The translations under genes and the position numbers were made by a program. From contig JAEUTP010000014.1 of assembly GCA_016787705.1 (NCBI GenBank), forward strand, positions 356,352 through 420,351: a DNA stretch of 64,000 nucleotides, read 5' to 3'. The notes under the pieces were generated by a model, which was not told the DNA's origin, did not search any database, and worked only from the letters and a program-made list of their open reading frames with translations. The stretch comes from Bacteroidia bacterium (GTDB lineage: Bacteria; Bacteroidota; Bacteroidia; B-17B0; Aurantibacillaceae). The number at the start of each line of letters is the position of its first letter. Position 1 is the stretch's first letter. Shown here piece by piece: positions 18,556-26,633 of the stretch.

Positions 18556-19728
18556 ATGAAAAAAGATCTTATACTTGTTTTTTTATTGTTTCTTTCTGTT
18601 GCAACTTATTCACAAAAAAAAACTTCAGAACCTGTTAATCCTTTTGTTGAAATAGATAAACTGGTGGATGATAATAATACTTCATTCAGTACTTTAAATG
18701 CTATCGCCGCTTTTGTTGACAGCACTTTTAAAAAAGAGGAAGATAAATGCCGCGCCATTTATCATTGGGTAACTAAAAATATTTCTTACGCACCCGAATT
18801 AATGTTCACTTATAAAACAAGTAACAAACGAACGCAACTGGTAAAAGATGTTTTTGAGAACAAGACCGGTATTTGCATTGGTTATGCTACTGTTTTTGAT
18901 ACACTTTGTAAATTAGTAAAATTGCCAAGTTATATTATTGAAGGCAGCACCAAACAAAGCTTTTTGCCTGCAATTATTGGCCACGCATGGTGTTCGGTGA
19001 AAATTAATAACACCTGGCAATTGTTTGATCCTACATGGGGTAGCGGCTATTTACAGAATAATAAATTTGTAAGGCGTTTAAACAACGATTATTACTTTAC
19101 AGATCCTGATAAATTGATCAAAACACACTATCCCATCGACCCTATATGGCAAATGAAAATGTTCCCAATAACATTATACCAGTTTCATACCGGTGCAGCC
19201 TCTACTATAAAAGCCCAATGGTGGTACCAGGATTCAATCAACGATTTTTTAAAATTATCTGAAATTGAAAAAATAACTGCCATGGCACGCAGATTGAATG
19301 AATTTGGCACCAGCAGCGAGGTAACGGCCAATTATTACAATTACCTTAAATCAAAAGAAGGTGAATATTATACTAAAAAGTTGAATAGCGCCGGCAATCA
19401 TTTTAACCATGCTACCGAAGTTTATAACGATTATATCAACTTTAAGAACAAACAATTTACACCCACAAAGCCCGATGCCGAGATATCTAAAATGATGACT
19501 GCCGTAACCGAATTAGTGGAGCTTTCAAAAGCAGAAATACTGGGTGTGCCGCCGGATTTTACAGAGCAAAGCGCTACTTATATTCAAAGTATCAATAAAC
19601 AGGTAAAAGAGCTGGAAAGCAAAATAGAACAGGAAACCATTTTTGTGAACAGGTATATTTCCACAAAAAAAGCAAGTCGAAAGAACCTGTTTTATGTAAA
19701 AACAATATATGGCATACCTGTTAAATAA
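18556..19728 (+). CDS. Exported transglutaminase-like domain protein
   Basis: A secreted protein with a transglutaminase/protease-like fold. The N-terminal 20 residues form a signal peptide (ILVFLLFLSVATYSQ). The catalytic triad is visible as C107 in KTGICIGYA, H143 in GHAWCSV and D158 in QLFDPTWGSGY. The C-terminal half is helical, with a coiled segment near 345-375. An in-frame ATG exists at 18535 inside the previous gene, but 18556 gives the proper signal peptide and follows that gene's stop by 2 bp. Many such proteins act as peptidases or in cyclisation rather than cross-linking, and the substrate is unknown. Confidence 0.85.
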   Translation: MKKDLILVFLLFLSVATYSQKKTSEPVNPFVEIDKLVDDNNTSFSTLNAIAAFVDSTFKKEEDKCRAIYHWVTKNISYAPELMFTYKTSNKRTQLVKDVFENKTGICIGYATVFDTLCKLVKLPSYIIEGSTKQSFLPAIIGHAWCSVKINNTWQLFDPTWGSGYLQNNKFVRRLNNDYYFTDPDKLIKTHYPIDPIWQMKMFPITLYQFHTGAASTIKAQWWYQDSINDFLKLSEIEKITAMARRLNEFGTSSEVTANYYNYLKSKEGEYYTKKLNSAGNHFNHATEVYNDYINFKNKQFTPTKPDAEISKMMTAVTELVELSKAEILGVPPDFTEQSATYIQSINKQVKELESKIEQETIFVNRYISTKKASRKNLFYVKTIYGIPVK

Positions 19729-19837
19729 ATGAGCAAAAGTTAATCGCAAAAAACAGGAAAATTACGGTAATTTTAGTAAGATAAATTGGCCACATAACAT
19801 TGGCCCTTGAAATAGAAAAAATAAAAACAAATATATC

Positions 19838-20230
19838 ATGGAAGTAGTAGGAACCCTAAAAGCAAAATTCGAGACTCAAAAAGTGAGTGATCGTTTTCAA
19901 AAACGCGAATTCGTATTAACAACAGAAGCCAACACGCCGTACCCACAGCATGTGAGTTTTCAGGTGACGCAAGACAAATGCACCATCTTAGACCAATTTG
20001 GTGAAGGTGAAGAATTAAAAGTGCAATTTAATTTACGTGGCCGCGAATGGAATGGTCCGCAAGGTATTAAGTATTTTAATACTTTAGAAGCATGGCGTAT
20101 TGAGAAAATGACAGGAGGCAACTCTAACGCATCTTCACAAAACAATAACCAGGCTTCAAACAACATCAATACATCTTCAACGCCTGTATTTACAGGTAAT
20201 GTTGGAGATAACGATGATCTGCCATTTTAA
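19838..20230 (+). CDS. DUF3127 protein
   Basis: A 130-residue soluble protein that matches the Bacteroidota DUF3127 family from its opening MEVVGTLKAKFETQ and the following FQKREFVLTTE. The body (about 1-88) looks like a small beta-barrel. The tail from about 90 is low-complexity Asn/Ser/Gln and ends in acidic DNDDLPF, which recalls the acidic tip of SSB proteins that recruits partners. That similarity suggests, but does not prove, a single-strand DNA-related role. It is a single gene, followed by a hairpin at 20233-20277. Confidence 0.8.
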   Translation: MEVVGTLKAKFETQKVSDRFQKREFVLTTEANTPYPQHVSFQVTQDKCTILDQFGEGEELKVQFNLRGREWNGPQGIKYFNTLEAWRIEKMTGGNSNASSQNNNQASNNINTSSTPVFTGNVGDNDDLPF

Positions 20231-20232
20231 TA

Positions 20233-20277
20233 AGCCTCACCCTAAATCCCTCTCTAAATGGAGAGGGGCTTAAGGCT
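20233..20277. repeat. Hairpin repeat (CCCTCTC...GAGAGGG type)
   Basis: An inner perfect 7-bp stem CCCTCTC (20248-20254) / GAGAGGG (20261-20267) lies inside outer AGCCT (20233-20237) / AGGCT (20273-20277) arms. From general knowledge, this kind of element is widespread between Bacteroidota genes. It may also terminate the DUF3127 transcript. Confidence 0.6.
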
Positions 20278-20282
20278 CGACT

Positions 20283-21317
20283 ATGAAAAAACAAAAAAAA
20301 TCTTCTGTACTTTTAATTTATACCGGTGGCACCATTGGTATGATGCAGGATGTTGTTACCAGCGAATTAAAACCTTTTGATTTTAAAACGCTCACACAAC
20401 AGGTTCCTGAATTAAAAAAATTCGATATTGAATTATCTTCCATTGCCTTTGCAAAACCCATTGATTCTTCTAACATGCACCCGCTTGTTTGGATAGAGCT
20501 GGCAAAGATCATAAAAGATAATTACAGCAAGTATGACGGCTTTGTCATCCTTCACGGCTCCGATACCATGAGCTTTACGGCAAGTGCTTTAAGCTTTATG
20601 TTAGAGAATTTAAATAAGCCGGTAATACTAACAGGTTCACAATTACCAATTGGTATTATCAGAACCGACGGGAAAGAGAATTTAATTACAGCTATTGAAA
20701 TTGCAGGCAGCCAAGTAAAAGGCAAACCTGTTGTAAATGAAGTATGTATTTATTTTGAATACAAATTATACCGCGGTAACCGTACATTTAAATACAACTC
20801 TTCGCACTTTGACGCATTTAAATCGCCCAACTACCCTGCCCTTGCAGAAGCCGGTGTAAACATTCAATACAATAAAAGCGCATTATTAAAGCCAACAACA
20901 AAAGCATTAAAGGTTCATACGCATATGGACAATGATATTGCCGTTTTAAAATTATTTCCGGGCATCAGTAAAAAAATTACTTCTGCTATTATTAACACGC
21001 CGGGCATTAAAGCTATTATTTTAGAAACCTTTGGCGCAGGCAATACAACAACACAAGAGTGGTTTGCCAACGAATTAAAAAAAGCAATTGCCAAAGGCAT
21101 TGTTATTTTAAATATTACACAATGCCTTGAAGGCAAAGTGATACAAGGCATGTATGAGACCAGCTCGCACTTAAAAAAAATGGGCGTTATTGGTGGTGCC
21201 GATATGACCTTTGAAAGTGCTATTACAAAACTCATGTTTTTATTAGGACAAAAATTAAATAATACACAACTAAAAAAACAACTGCTTATTGACCTGAGAG
21301 GTGAATTAACTGAATAG
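20283..21317 (+). CDS. ansA: Type I (cytoplasmic) L-asparaginase
   Basis: Hydrolyses L-asparagine to aspartate and ammonia. The nucleophilic threonine T14 or T17 sits in YTGGTIGM. The second catalytic region HGSDTMSF is at residues 91-98 with T95 and D94, and the lysine is K131 in TDGKENL. There is no signal peptide, and with 344 residues and a single-domain type I layout it is cytoplasmic like E. coli AnsA. It is the last gene that looks chromosomal before the recombinase, and a terminator-like hairpin follows. Confidence 0.92.
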   Translation: MKKQKKSSVLLIYTGGTIGMMQDVVTSELKPFDFKTLTQQVPELKKFDIELSSIAFAKPIDSSNMHPLVWIELAKIIKDNYSKYDGFVILHGSDTMSFTASALSFMLENLNKPVILTGSQLPIGIIRTDGKENLITAIEIAGSQVKGKPVVNEVCIYFEYKLYRGNRTFKYNSSHFDAFKSPNYPALAEAGVNIQYNKSALLKPTTKALKVHTHMDNDIAVLKLFPGISKKITSAIINTPGIKAIILETFGAGNTTTQEWFANELKKAIAKGIVILNITQCLEGKVIQGMYETSSHLKKMGVIGGADMTFESAITKLMFLLGQKLNNTQLKKQLLIDLRGELTE

Positions 21318-21321
21318 ATAT

Positions 21322-21452
21322 TTATATAAACTGTGAGTTCGAGCACGGCAAAAGTCCGGTGGACTTTTGAGCGAGCAAGTGCGAAAGCATTAAACAAAAA
21401 AACAGAAACATAAAAATTGATAACATTACTTATATAAACTGTCAGTTCGAGC
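21322..21452. repeat. Direct repeat pair next to the recombinase
   Basis: A 23-bp word beginning TTATATAAACTG and ending AGTTCGAGC occurs at 21322-21344 and again at 21430-21452 with one mismatch, 108 bp apart, in the same orientation. It lies between ansA and the recombinase 3' end, so it could mark a duplicated target or attachment region. Confidence 0.6.
21350..21368 (+). terminator. Terminator-like hairpin after ansA
   Basis: A perfect 8-bp stem AAAAGTCC (21350-21357) / GGACTTTT (21361-21368) with a 3-nt loop. No long T tract follows, so termination is only probable. Confidence 0.5.
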
Positions 21453-21490
21453 GGAGTCGAGAATACTACACGCGTTTCGACTCCGCTCGA
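21447..21490. repeat. Palindromic repeat forming the recombinase 3' end
   Basis: Perfect 14-bp inverted arms TCGAGCGGAGTCGA (21447-21460) and its complement (21477-21490) enclose a 16-nt loop. The right arm and part of the loop encode the last codons of the recombinase (…RRAESKRV). This GC-rich sequence differs from its surroundings and resembles intergenic repeats common in Flavobacteriia, so the junction may be where the element met chromosomal DNA. Confidence 0.65.
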
Positions 21491-23049
21491 CGTGCGCCAA
21501 CCGAAGTTAGCAATAATTTTTTATTAGCAGGCTTGGGAAAATCACTGAAATGCCCTGATAATCGGGCAATTTCGGTGACAAATTCATTTTCTTCTGTACT
21601 TCGACATTCATCTTTTTGTCGGTCATAGGTGATACCACCTTTAAAGAGGGCATTTTGCAGTTCTTGGCGTTGGGTATAGTCGCCAGAAGCCCACATTTCA
21701 CGAAGGTTACAGGAGTATTCGAGACTTACAGCAATGTAATCTTCCAACTTCGACATCTCTATTTTGCTATTCGCTCTTTGTGCCTCTAATTCCTCCGTTT
21801 CCTTCTCAAATTTGGTTTTGTACTTGTTGTAAAGCTCAGCCGTCAATTCTTCCAGTATAAAACGTTCTTCCAGTCTTTCGAGTTTTTGACGGATATCTGT
21901 CAATTGATATTTAATTTTTTCCTCGCTATCCTGAAGGCTTGCGTTGTGCTGCTGAAAGGTAATATACAATTGTTCTTTTATTAAAGGGCTGTAGGTTTCA
22001 TTGATTTTATATCCCTCTAACATTTTTGCAAACTTGTTGTTTACTTCATTGGCATTGCGGTTACACTTACAACCCGGTGTGTTACATTTATAGTAAGGTG
22101 TGTCACAACTGTTGGCAATATAGCCCCTCATCGGTTGGTTGCATTTACTACACCTGATAAAGCGCTTTAAAGCGATCTCAGGGCGTTCCTTTCTAGTTTG
22201 CAGACCTAGTTTCTTTTCCGCCATAATGTTGTTGGCTTCCAAAAAAATGCTCTCTGACACTATCTTTTCATGCTTGCCATCTACAACTTCCCCTTCCAAT
22301 GCTTTATGAACCATTTTACCACAGTAAAAAGGATTAGTGAGTATTTCTCCAATCCTGCGAAGGCAATAATTCAGTCCGTAACCTTTCAAGCGTTGTTGTA
22401 TCTCTACATTTGGCATTCGTTCTTTTGCTTTCCAATAGAACATTTTTTTAATGATTAAACCAATATCATTTACAACAATTTTTCGCTCTTTATTATGCTT
22501 GACGGTATCATAACCAACAGGAGGGCCGGTTACCCATTCGCCCTGCAACAAATGTTCTTTTACACCAGCCATGCTTTTTTGTCTTCGCAACTGATTATCA
22601 AACTCGCCGAAAATGAACAGCATTTTTTGCTGCATGATTCCGGCTGGGTTTGTGGTATCAATTGGTTGTGTAACGGATACAACCTCTGTTCCCAGTTTTC
22701 GAAGTTGAGAGCTTAGCCAAATAGAATTTTCATTCCGTGAAAAACGCTCTAAACTATAAACCAGAATTTTTGAGATCTTGTACTTGGTTGTTTTCAGGTA
22801 CTTGATCATTCGTTGAAACTCTTTGCGCTCATCTTTTGCAGCGCTTTCGTAAGTTCCACCGAAATATTCTCTTACAATTAGTTTGTGTTTTTCTACATAT
22901 TCATTGGCGCCTTTCATTTGAACTTCCAAACTCAAGCCATCCATTTGCTTTGCACTTGATACTCGCGTATAAACAACACAGTCGTTTGTTTCAATTCGGA
23001 GTTGCTTTTTGCCCTTTCCGAAAATTTTAAATAAGTGATTTGTTTCCAT
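21466..23049 (-). CDS. Large serine recombinase (site-specific integrase)
   Basis: A large serine recombinase that would integrate and excise a mobile element. The resolvase-like catalytic domain begins with YTRVSSAKQ, catalytic serine about S31, then continues with VYSLERFSRNENSIW and the GEFDNQLRRQKSMAGVKE region. A recombinase domain follows (about 185-290). The zinc ribbon is CSKCNQPMRGYIANSC with CNTPGCKC (about 318-350), and a coiled coil spans about 370-450. At 527 residues it is complete. The C-terminal dozen residues are encoded by a GC-rich palindromic repeat and may be junction-derived rather than native. It lies at the left edge of the accessory region, pointing outward. Confidence 0.93.
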   Translation of the reverse strand: METNHLFKIFGKGKKQLRIETNDCVVYTRVSSAKQMDGLSLEVQMKGANEYVEKHKLIVREYFGGTYESAAKDERKEFQRMIKYLKTTKYKISKILVYSLERFSRNENSIWLSSQLRKLGTEVVSVTQPIDTTNPAGIMQQKMLFIFGEFDNQLRRQKSMAGVKEHLLQGEWVTGPPVGYDTVKHNKERKIVVNDIGLIIKKMFYWKAKERMPNVEIQQRLKGYGLNYCLRRIGEILTNPFYCGKMVHKALEGEVVDGKHEKIVSESIFLEANNIMAEKKLGLQTRKERPEIALKRFIRCSKCNQPMRGYIANSCDTPYYKCNTPGCKCNRNANEVNNKFAKMLEGYKINETYSPLIKEQLYITFQQHNASLQDSEEKIKYQLTDIRQKLERLEERFILEELTAELYNKYKTKFEKETEELEAQRANSKIEMSKLEDYIAVSLEYSCNLREMWASGDYTQRQELQNALFKGGITYDRQKDECRSTEENEFVTEIARLSGHFSDFPKPANKKLLLTSVGARRAESKRV

Positions 23050-23093
23050 GATTTTAAGTTTTTGTATGCTTAAATAGTTTTATTTAATTCTAT

Positions 23094-23327
23094 TTAAGCA
23101 GCATTAGTGAATTCATCAGGTGGTTCACAGTAAAGTTGTCTCACATTGTCGCCTTTTAAATCAGTTGCACTGTTATTTGTTTTTGAATACAACCGATAAG
23201 CAACTTTGCAAAATGCTTTTACCTGTTCCACCACTTTTTTTAATCTCTCTTCAGAGATCTCTTCTTTTTCTCTCCCCAAAAGAGCTTTGGCTCTTTCAAG
23301 GGATAATTCATCCACTTGCTTAATCAT
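23094..23327 (-). CDS. Small helical protein upstream of the recombinase
   Basis: A 77-residue, mostly helical, charged protein (LSLERAKALLGREKEEISEER) of unknown function, 44 bp upstream of the recombinase on the same strand. The position is where a small DNA-binding or directionality protein can occur, but I see no clear helix-turn-helix, so that role is only a guess. Confidence 0.6.
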   Translation of the reverse strand: MIKQVDELSLERAKALLGREKEEISEERLKKVVEQVKAFCKVAYRLYSKTNNSATDLKGDNVRQLYCEPPDEFTNAA

Positions 23328-23510
23328 GGCTCACTTTTTTAAGTATGTTTTTGTTTCCCAGCTTGTCAAAGAACATTTTATGTAATGAAAAATCACTGGT
23401 TTTCCCTACATTAACCTCTAAATTACACTTATTCCTTCTCATATAAAAGTTCTTTTTTAAACAGCCCAAAAAGGCCGTAAATACTGCTATTTTCTTCTTA
23501 TTAAATTTGT

Positions 23511-24194
23511 TTATTCAAAATTTAGCTGACTGAATTTTTCTTTTCTGAAGAATTGAGCCAGTTCATAGCGAACAGCTATTAATTCTATTTTGTCCTGTTC
23601 TTTCATACGAAATTTTACCTGTTCTGATTTCTGTGCTTTTATGCACAAAGATTTTAGTTTATGATTGATGTCTTCTATTATACCCCTGTAAGGAAAAACA
23701 TCCGGTAAGTTTTGATAATGTATGGATTTGCGAGCCTGTGTAAAGGCATTGCATAGCTCCATTAAATCACTTATCCTTGTGAACTTTGCCTCAGAAAACA
23801 TCAACAAACATTCAGCTAAACAACGTAATCTAAGTCCTACCCAATAACTGTGAATATCCTCATGCGTATTTATGCAGGCATTTAAGGAAAGTAAATTTCT
23901 ATCATCATTCACACGCTCATGAATCAAGTTTAAAATTCTACTTTCATGCGGTACATGATTTTGTTCGGTTTGAGGTATTATTTTTGTTTCATGGTTTACT
24001 GATGAAGTTTTATCTTTTATAAAACTCGAATCAGTATTCACCAATATTTCTCCTAACGCCTCAATTGTTTTTGGTTTTTGATTCGTTCCCTTCCTTGCCA
24101 TATAAGCCATTTGCCTACAGGAGCGTGAACAATAAACCGAATCAATACGTTTTACCGTAAATGTTTTTTTACAATGTTGGCATTCCTTTTCCAT
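23511..24194 (-). CDS. Unknown protein with N-terminal zinc finger
   Basis: A 227-residue soluble protein. The N-terminus has CQHCKKTFTVKRIDSVYCSR followed by SCRQMAY, giving cysteines at about 4, 7, 22 and 26 that look like a treble-clef-type zinc finger also seen in DNA-associated mobile-element proteins. The rest is helical, rich in Leu and charged residues, with no membrane segment. It is 1 bp from the next ORF upstream and probably part of a short operon (25207 down to 23094). Function is not recognised. Confidence 0.65.
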   Translation of the reverse strand: MEKECQHCKKTFTVKRIDSVYCSRSCRQMAYMARKGTNQKPKTIEALGEILVNTDSSFIKDKTSSVNHETKIIPQTEQNHVPHESRILNLIHERVNDDRNLLSLNACINTHEDIHSYWVGLRLRCLAECLLMFSEAKFTRISDLMELCNAFTQARKSIHYQNLPDVFPYRGIIEDINHKLKSLCIKAQKSEQVKFRMKEQDKIELIAVRYELAQFFRKEKFSQLNFE

Positions 24195-24195
24195 G

Positions 24196-24456
24196 TTAAT
24201 CTCTCCAGTTTAGTTCTTCGTTATCTGCATAGCGATATTCATTGTATTCTTCTATGATATTCTGAATATTCTGCAATACCCGTTGATGTTTCAGAAGATC
24301 GTTATTCAAATAAACGGACACTTTAACTATTCCTCTGCTTTCCAACACATCGGTCACTTCATGGCGAATCTGCTCTTTTACAATTATCATTAACACATCC
24401 AGTAAAATATCCGTTGGTATTTTAAGGCTTTCTTCTTTTGTGTTTCTTGGTTTCAT
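24196..24456 (-). CDS. Small unknown protein of the mobile-element operon
   Basis: 86 residues, acidic C-terminus (RYADNEELNWRD) and a central helical segment (ILLDVLMIIVKEQIRHEVTDVL). No family is recognised. It is packed 1 bp from its downstream neighbour and 3 bp from its upstream one, which supports translation as part of one operon. Confidence 0.55.
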   Translation of the reverse strand: MKPRNTKEESLKIPTDILLDVLMIIVKEQIRHEVTDVLESRGIVKVSVYLNNDLLKHQRVLQNIQNIIEEYNEYRYADNEELNWRD

Positions 24457-24459
24457 TGT

Positions 24460-24822
24460 TTAAAGTCTTAAATGAGTGGGTTTACTTGTTTTAGAGGACG
24501 TAAAAGTTTTGCGTTTAATATTGAATAGTTTATTATTATTATTATCTTCTTCCTCATCGTCTTCATCGTCATGTTCTTTGAAAATGGGGCGTTTGATTTT
24601 GCGTTTGTTTTGAAGTAATTCTTCCAAAGATTCTATTCGCTCTCCTTGTTCTTTGATTAACTTCGTCTGCAACTCCATTTTTTCCTGCAAGGGTTTAATG
24701 AATAGCATGTATTCAGCCCCCATAGTTCCCAAACCCGTGAGCAAGTGCATGACCCACTCCGGTATATTGGGTGTGGCATTATTAGGTGGTGGTGGTTGAT
24801 TATTTTCCTTTTTCGTTTCCAT
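24460..24822 (-). CDS. Small unknown protein with acidic low-complexity tract
   Basis: 120 residues. It has an N-terminal Pro/Asn-rich stretch (NNQPPPPNN), a helical heptad-like section (MELQTKLIKEQGERIESLEEL) suggesting a coiled coil, and then an acidic DDEDDEEEDNNNN run followed by a basic tail. Function is unknown. Its start overlaps the end of the next gene by 23 bp, consistent with coupled translation. Confidence 0.55.
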   Translation of the reverse strand: METKKENNQPPPPNNATPNIPEWVMHLLTGLGTMGAEYMLFIKPLQEKMELQTKLIKEQGERIESLEELLQNKRKIKRPIFKEHDDEDDEEEDNNNNKLFNIKRKTFTSSKTSKPTHLRL

Positions 24823-25207
24823 TGGTTTTTTGTTTACTTGTATTTTGTTTTAAATCATTAGACGAAAGTTTTTTATCGGCATACTTCTCTTGCAATGTTT
24901 TCAAAGCTATTTCGGCTTCATGCCCAAAGGCTTTTAGAAACTTTATTGTTATTGGCATAAATAAGTCAACGGCATCTTCAATAAAATTGATAAGAAGTTG
25001 AAGGTCGTCAATAACCAGTTGCTGCTTATCTGTGTAAGAGACTTGCAAAACGGTGTTTCCCTTTTGATCTTTTCCTAATTCCACATAAGTAATCTTGTTT
25101 TCCTCTAAGATCTGTAGCACTGATTCGTGTGTTGCATTACTGGTGCTAATCATGGTTGTTTTAATTGTTGTTTCCATACTTGTCGTTTTTTTGTTTTTTG
25201 TTGTCAT
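24800..25207 (-). CDS. Unknown protein, first gene of the mobile-element operon
   Basis: 135 residues, soluble, with no recognised family. The start may be at residue 11 (METTIKTT, 25177) rather than 25207. The middle contains a hydrophobic beta-like section (NTVLQVSYTDKQQLVIDDLQ). A CAAAAGTA at 25231-25238, which reads TACTTTTG on the minus strand, gives a -7 element about 24 nt upstream of 25207. It therefore begins the operon that runs toward the recombinase. The repeat array at 25403-25547 lies upstream of this promoter. Confidence 0.55.
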   Translation of the reverse strand: MTTKNKKTTSMETTIKTTMISTSNATHESVLQILEENKITYVELGKDQKGNTVLQVSYTDKQQLVIDDLQLLINFIEDAVDLFMPITIKFLKAFGHEAEIALKTLQEKYADKKLSSNDLKQNTSKQKTNGNEKGK

Positions 25208-25402
25208 ATTGATTTTTTAGTTTAACAACACAAAAGTAGAAGCGTTCTTAGGGCATGGACTAAGCTATGGGCTGTACCCATTCGTTTAAAGGATTGATAA
25301 TCAACAGTGAAATTTTAAAGATTATTCTGAAAGAGAAACGTCAACTCCGCATTTCGGGAGCGATAACGGAGGAGTTGAAAACAGAGAGGAGAATAAATTG
25401 CT
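25208..25402. other. Non-coding stretch upstream of the mobile-element operon
   Basis: Beyond the -7 element at 25231-25238, it holds a small dyad ATGGG/CCCAT (25267-25281) and an 8-bp inverted repeat TCAACTCC/GGAGTTGA (25341-25348 and 25371-25378). No gene is visible. Confidence 0.5.
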
Positions 25403-25547
25403 ATTGACGGGTAAACTAATGCAATGACGGATAGTTTTCTTTGAATTGACGCATCATAAAATCCATTGACGCTTTTAAATAAAATTATTGACGGATAACT
25501 AAAACCATTGTCGGCTTTTTGACTGGTAATTGTAATAAAATTGACGG
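25403..25547 (+). repeat. Iteron-like array of ATTGACGG repeats
   Basis: Seven copies of an 8-bp word ATTGACGG or a one-base variant, all in the same orientation, start at 25403, 25423, 25445, 25465, 25487, 25507 and 25540. The first six are 20-22 bp apart, which is two helical turns, so a protein would bind them on one face. Several copies extend to ATTGACGGATAACTA-like sequence. The last copy abuts the stop codon of the 274-residue gene. This resembles replication iterons or a multi-site operator. The matching palindrome is at 62297-62319. Confidence 0.75.
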
Positions 25548-25552
25548 GAAAA

Positions 25553-26374
25553 CTACTTCTTAACGCTTTTCTTGTCGTTTTCCGCAGCTTTTAAGTCCTT
25601 ATTAATGAGTTCTACAACGTTTTGCAGGTCTAATTTCTCAAAATAAGGCCGGATGTGTTTTAAATCCTTGATAAGTTGGGAAGAGCTATCAAAATTAGGT
25701 AGCTTTTTATATTTTTTATAGATACTTGAGTTCTGTAAGGTGGTAAATTTTTTACCTAATAATAAATGTGCCAGTTGAGTTAACTCACTAACAGAGTTAC
25801 TGCCTCTTGCTTCAATCTCAAATCCTGCTTTTAAGATGTAATGTAGGGCTAATAATTGTTGCATCTCGGTGCTTTCCTTGTCCTTCTCATCTTTTGAATC
25901 ATCATTATCGGTTGAAAATTGTGGTTCACGATCCAAATACAAAAAATGCAACTCTCCTCCTAAAAAATTACGCATAGAGGTGGTGAGTTCATAAATATCT
26001 TGTTCTGTTAGATCATCATTACTTTCTAATTGATTGAATTCTTCCGCTGTGTAATAATCCTTAATGCTCAAAATATGTTTAAAATCAAAGTAATTATCAA
26101 AGCGTTTGAAAGCAAATGGTTTAAATTGTTTACCATACTTTTTTAATAGTTCTTGTTGCCTATCGGCATAAGTTCTATAAATTTTATCATCATTGGTTTT
26201 AAAGTATTCCGAAACTTCTTTGAATAGTTGTTGCAAATGCTCAATTAATTCAATCTTTTGTTCGGTGTTATAGTGGGTTAATACTTCCGTGATCTCTTTT
26301 AGTGCAATATCAGAAAGGTAAACTCCTTTGCGGGGTTTGCGCTTGTTTGAATTATTAGTTTCTGCTTTGGACAT
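25553..26374 (-). CDS. Unknown protein next to the iteron-like array
   Basis: 274 residues if it begins at ATG 26374, or 291 codons from the upstream in-frame ATG at 26425. A TACTTTTG -7 element on the minus strand (26387-26380) puts the transcript start at about 26375, so I choose the downstream, nearly leaderless start. The protein is helical and charged, with a basic N-terminus (NNSNKRKPRKGVYLSD), a hydrophilic acidic low-complexity insert (STDNDDSKDEKDKES) and a basic C-terminus. There is no membrane segment. Its place beside a phased repeat array makes it a candidate for the array-binding protein, by position only. No family is recognised. Confidence 0.6.
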   Translation of the reverse strand: MSKAETNNSNKRKPRKGVYLSDIALKEITEVLTHYNTEQKIELIEHLQQLFKEVSEYFKTNDDKIYRTYADRQQELLKKYGKQFKPFAFKRFDNYFDFKHILSIKDYYTAEEFNQLESNDDLTEQDIYELTTSMRNFLGGELHFLYLDREPQFSTDNDDSKDEKDKESTEMQQLLALHYILKAGFEIEARGSNSVSELTQLAHLLLGKKFTTLQNSSIYKKYKKLPNFDSSSQLIKDLKHIRPYFEKLDLQNVVELINKDLKAAENDKKSVKK

Positions 26375-26562
26375 GAATACAAAAGTATGGAATATATAGC
26401 ACATATTTAAAACGAACACCGGCAAATAAAATGAAAATTAATTAATCTAACATATTGATAAAAACTCCTTGACCATATGATTTTTATAAAGTTCCTTACT
26501 ACCATTTATTCTTTTCCAATAATTCAATTACGATTATTAAAAAATACGACTATAATTGATAT

Positions 26563-26576
26563 GTAACAAAAGTAAC
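26563..26576 (+). promoter_or_regulatory. GTA-N8-TAC-type operator upstream of tauE-like gene
   Basis: GTAACAAAAGTAAC lies exactly 22 nt before CACCTTTG (26599-26606), the likely -7 element. The site centre would be near -41.5, the class II activator position. Confidence 0.75.
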
Positions 26577-26633
26577 CGTTAATTGATTTTTATCATACCA
26601 CCTTTGTGGCATAATCTTAAATTAAAAAACAAA

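Noticed and set aside
25403..25547. CRISPR array
   Set aside because: The repeat word is only 8 bp with 12-14 bp gaps that are themselves similar; there are no spacers of 30 bp or so and no cas genes.
21466..26425. Plus-strand open frames within the recombinase and neighbours
   Set aside because: They are shadows of the minus-strand genes and lack recognisable domains.
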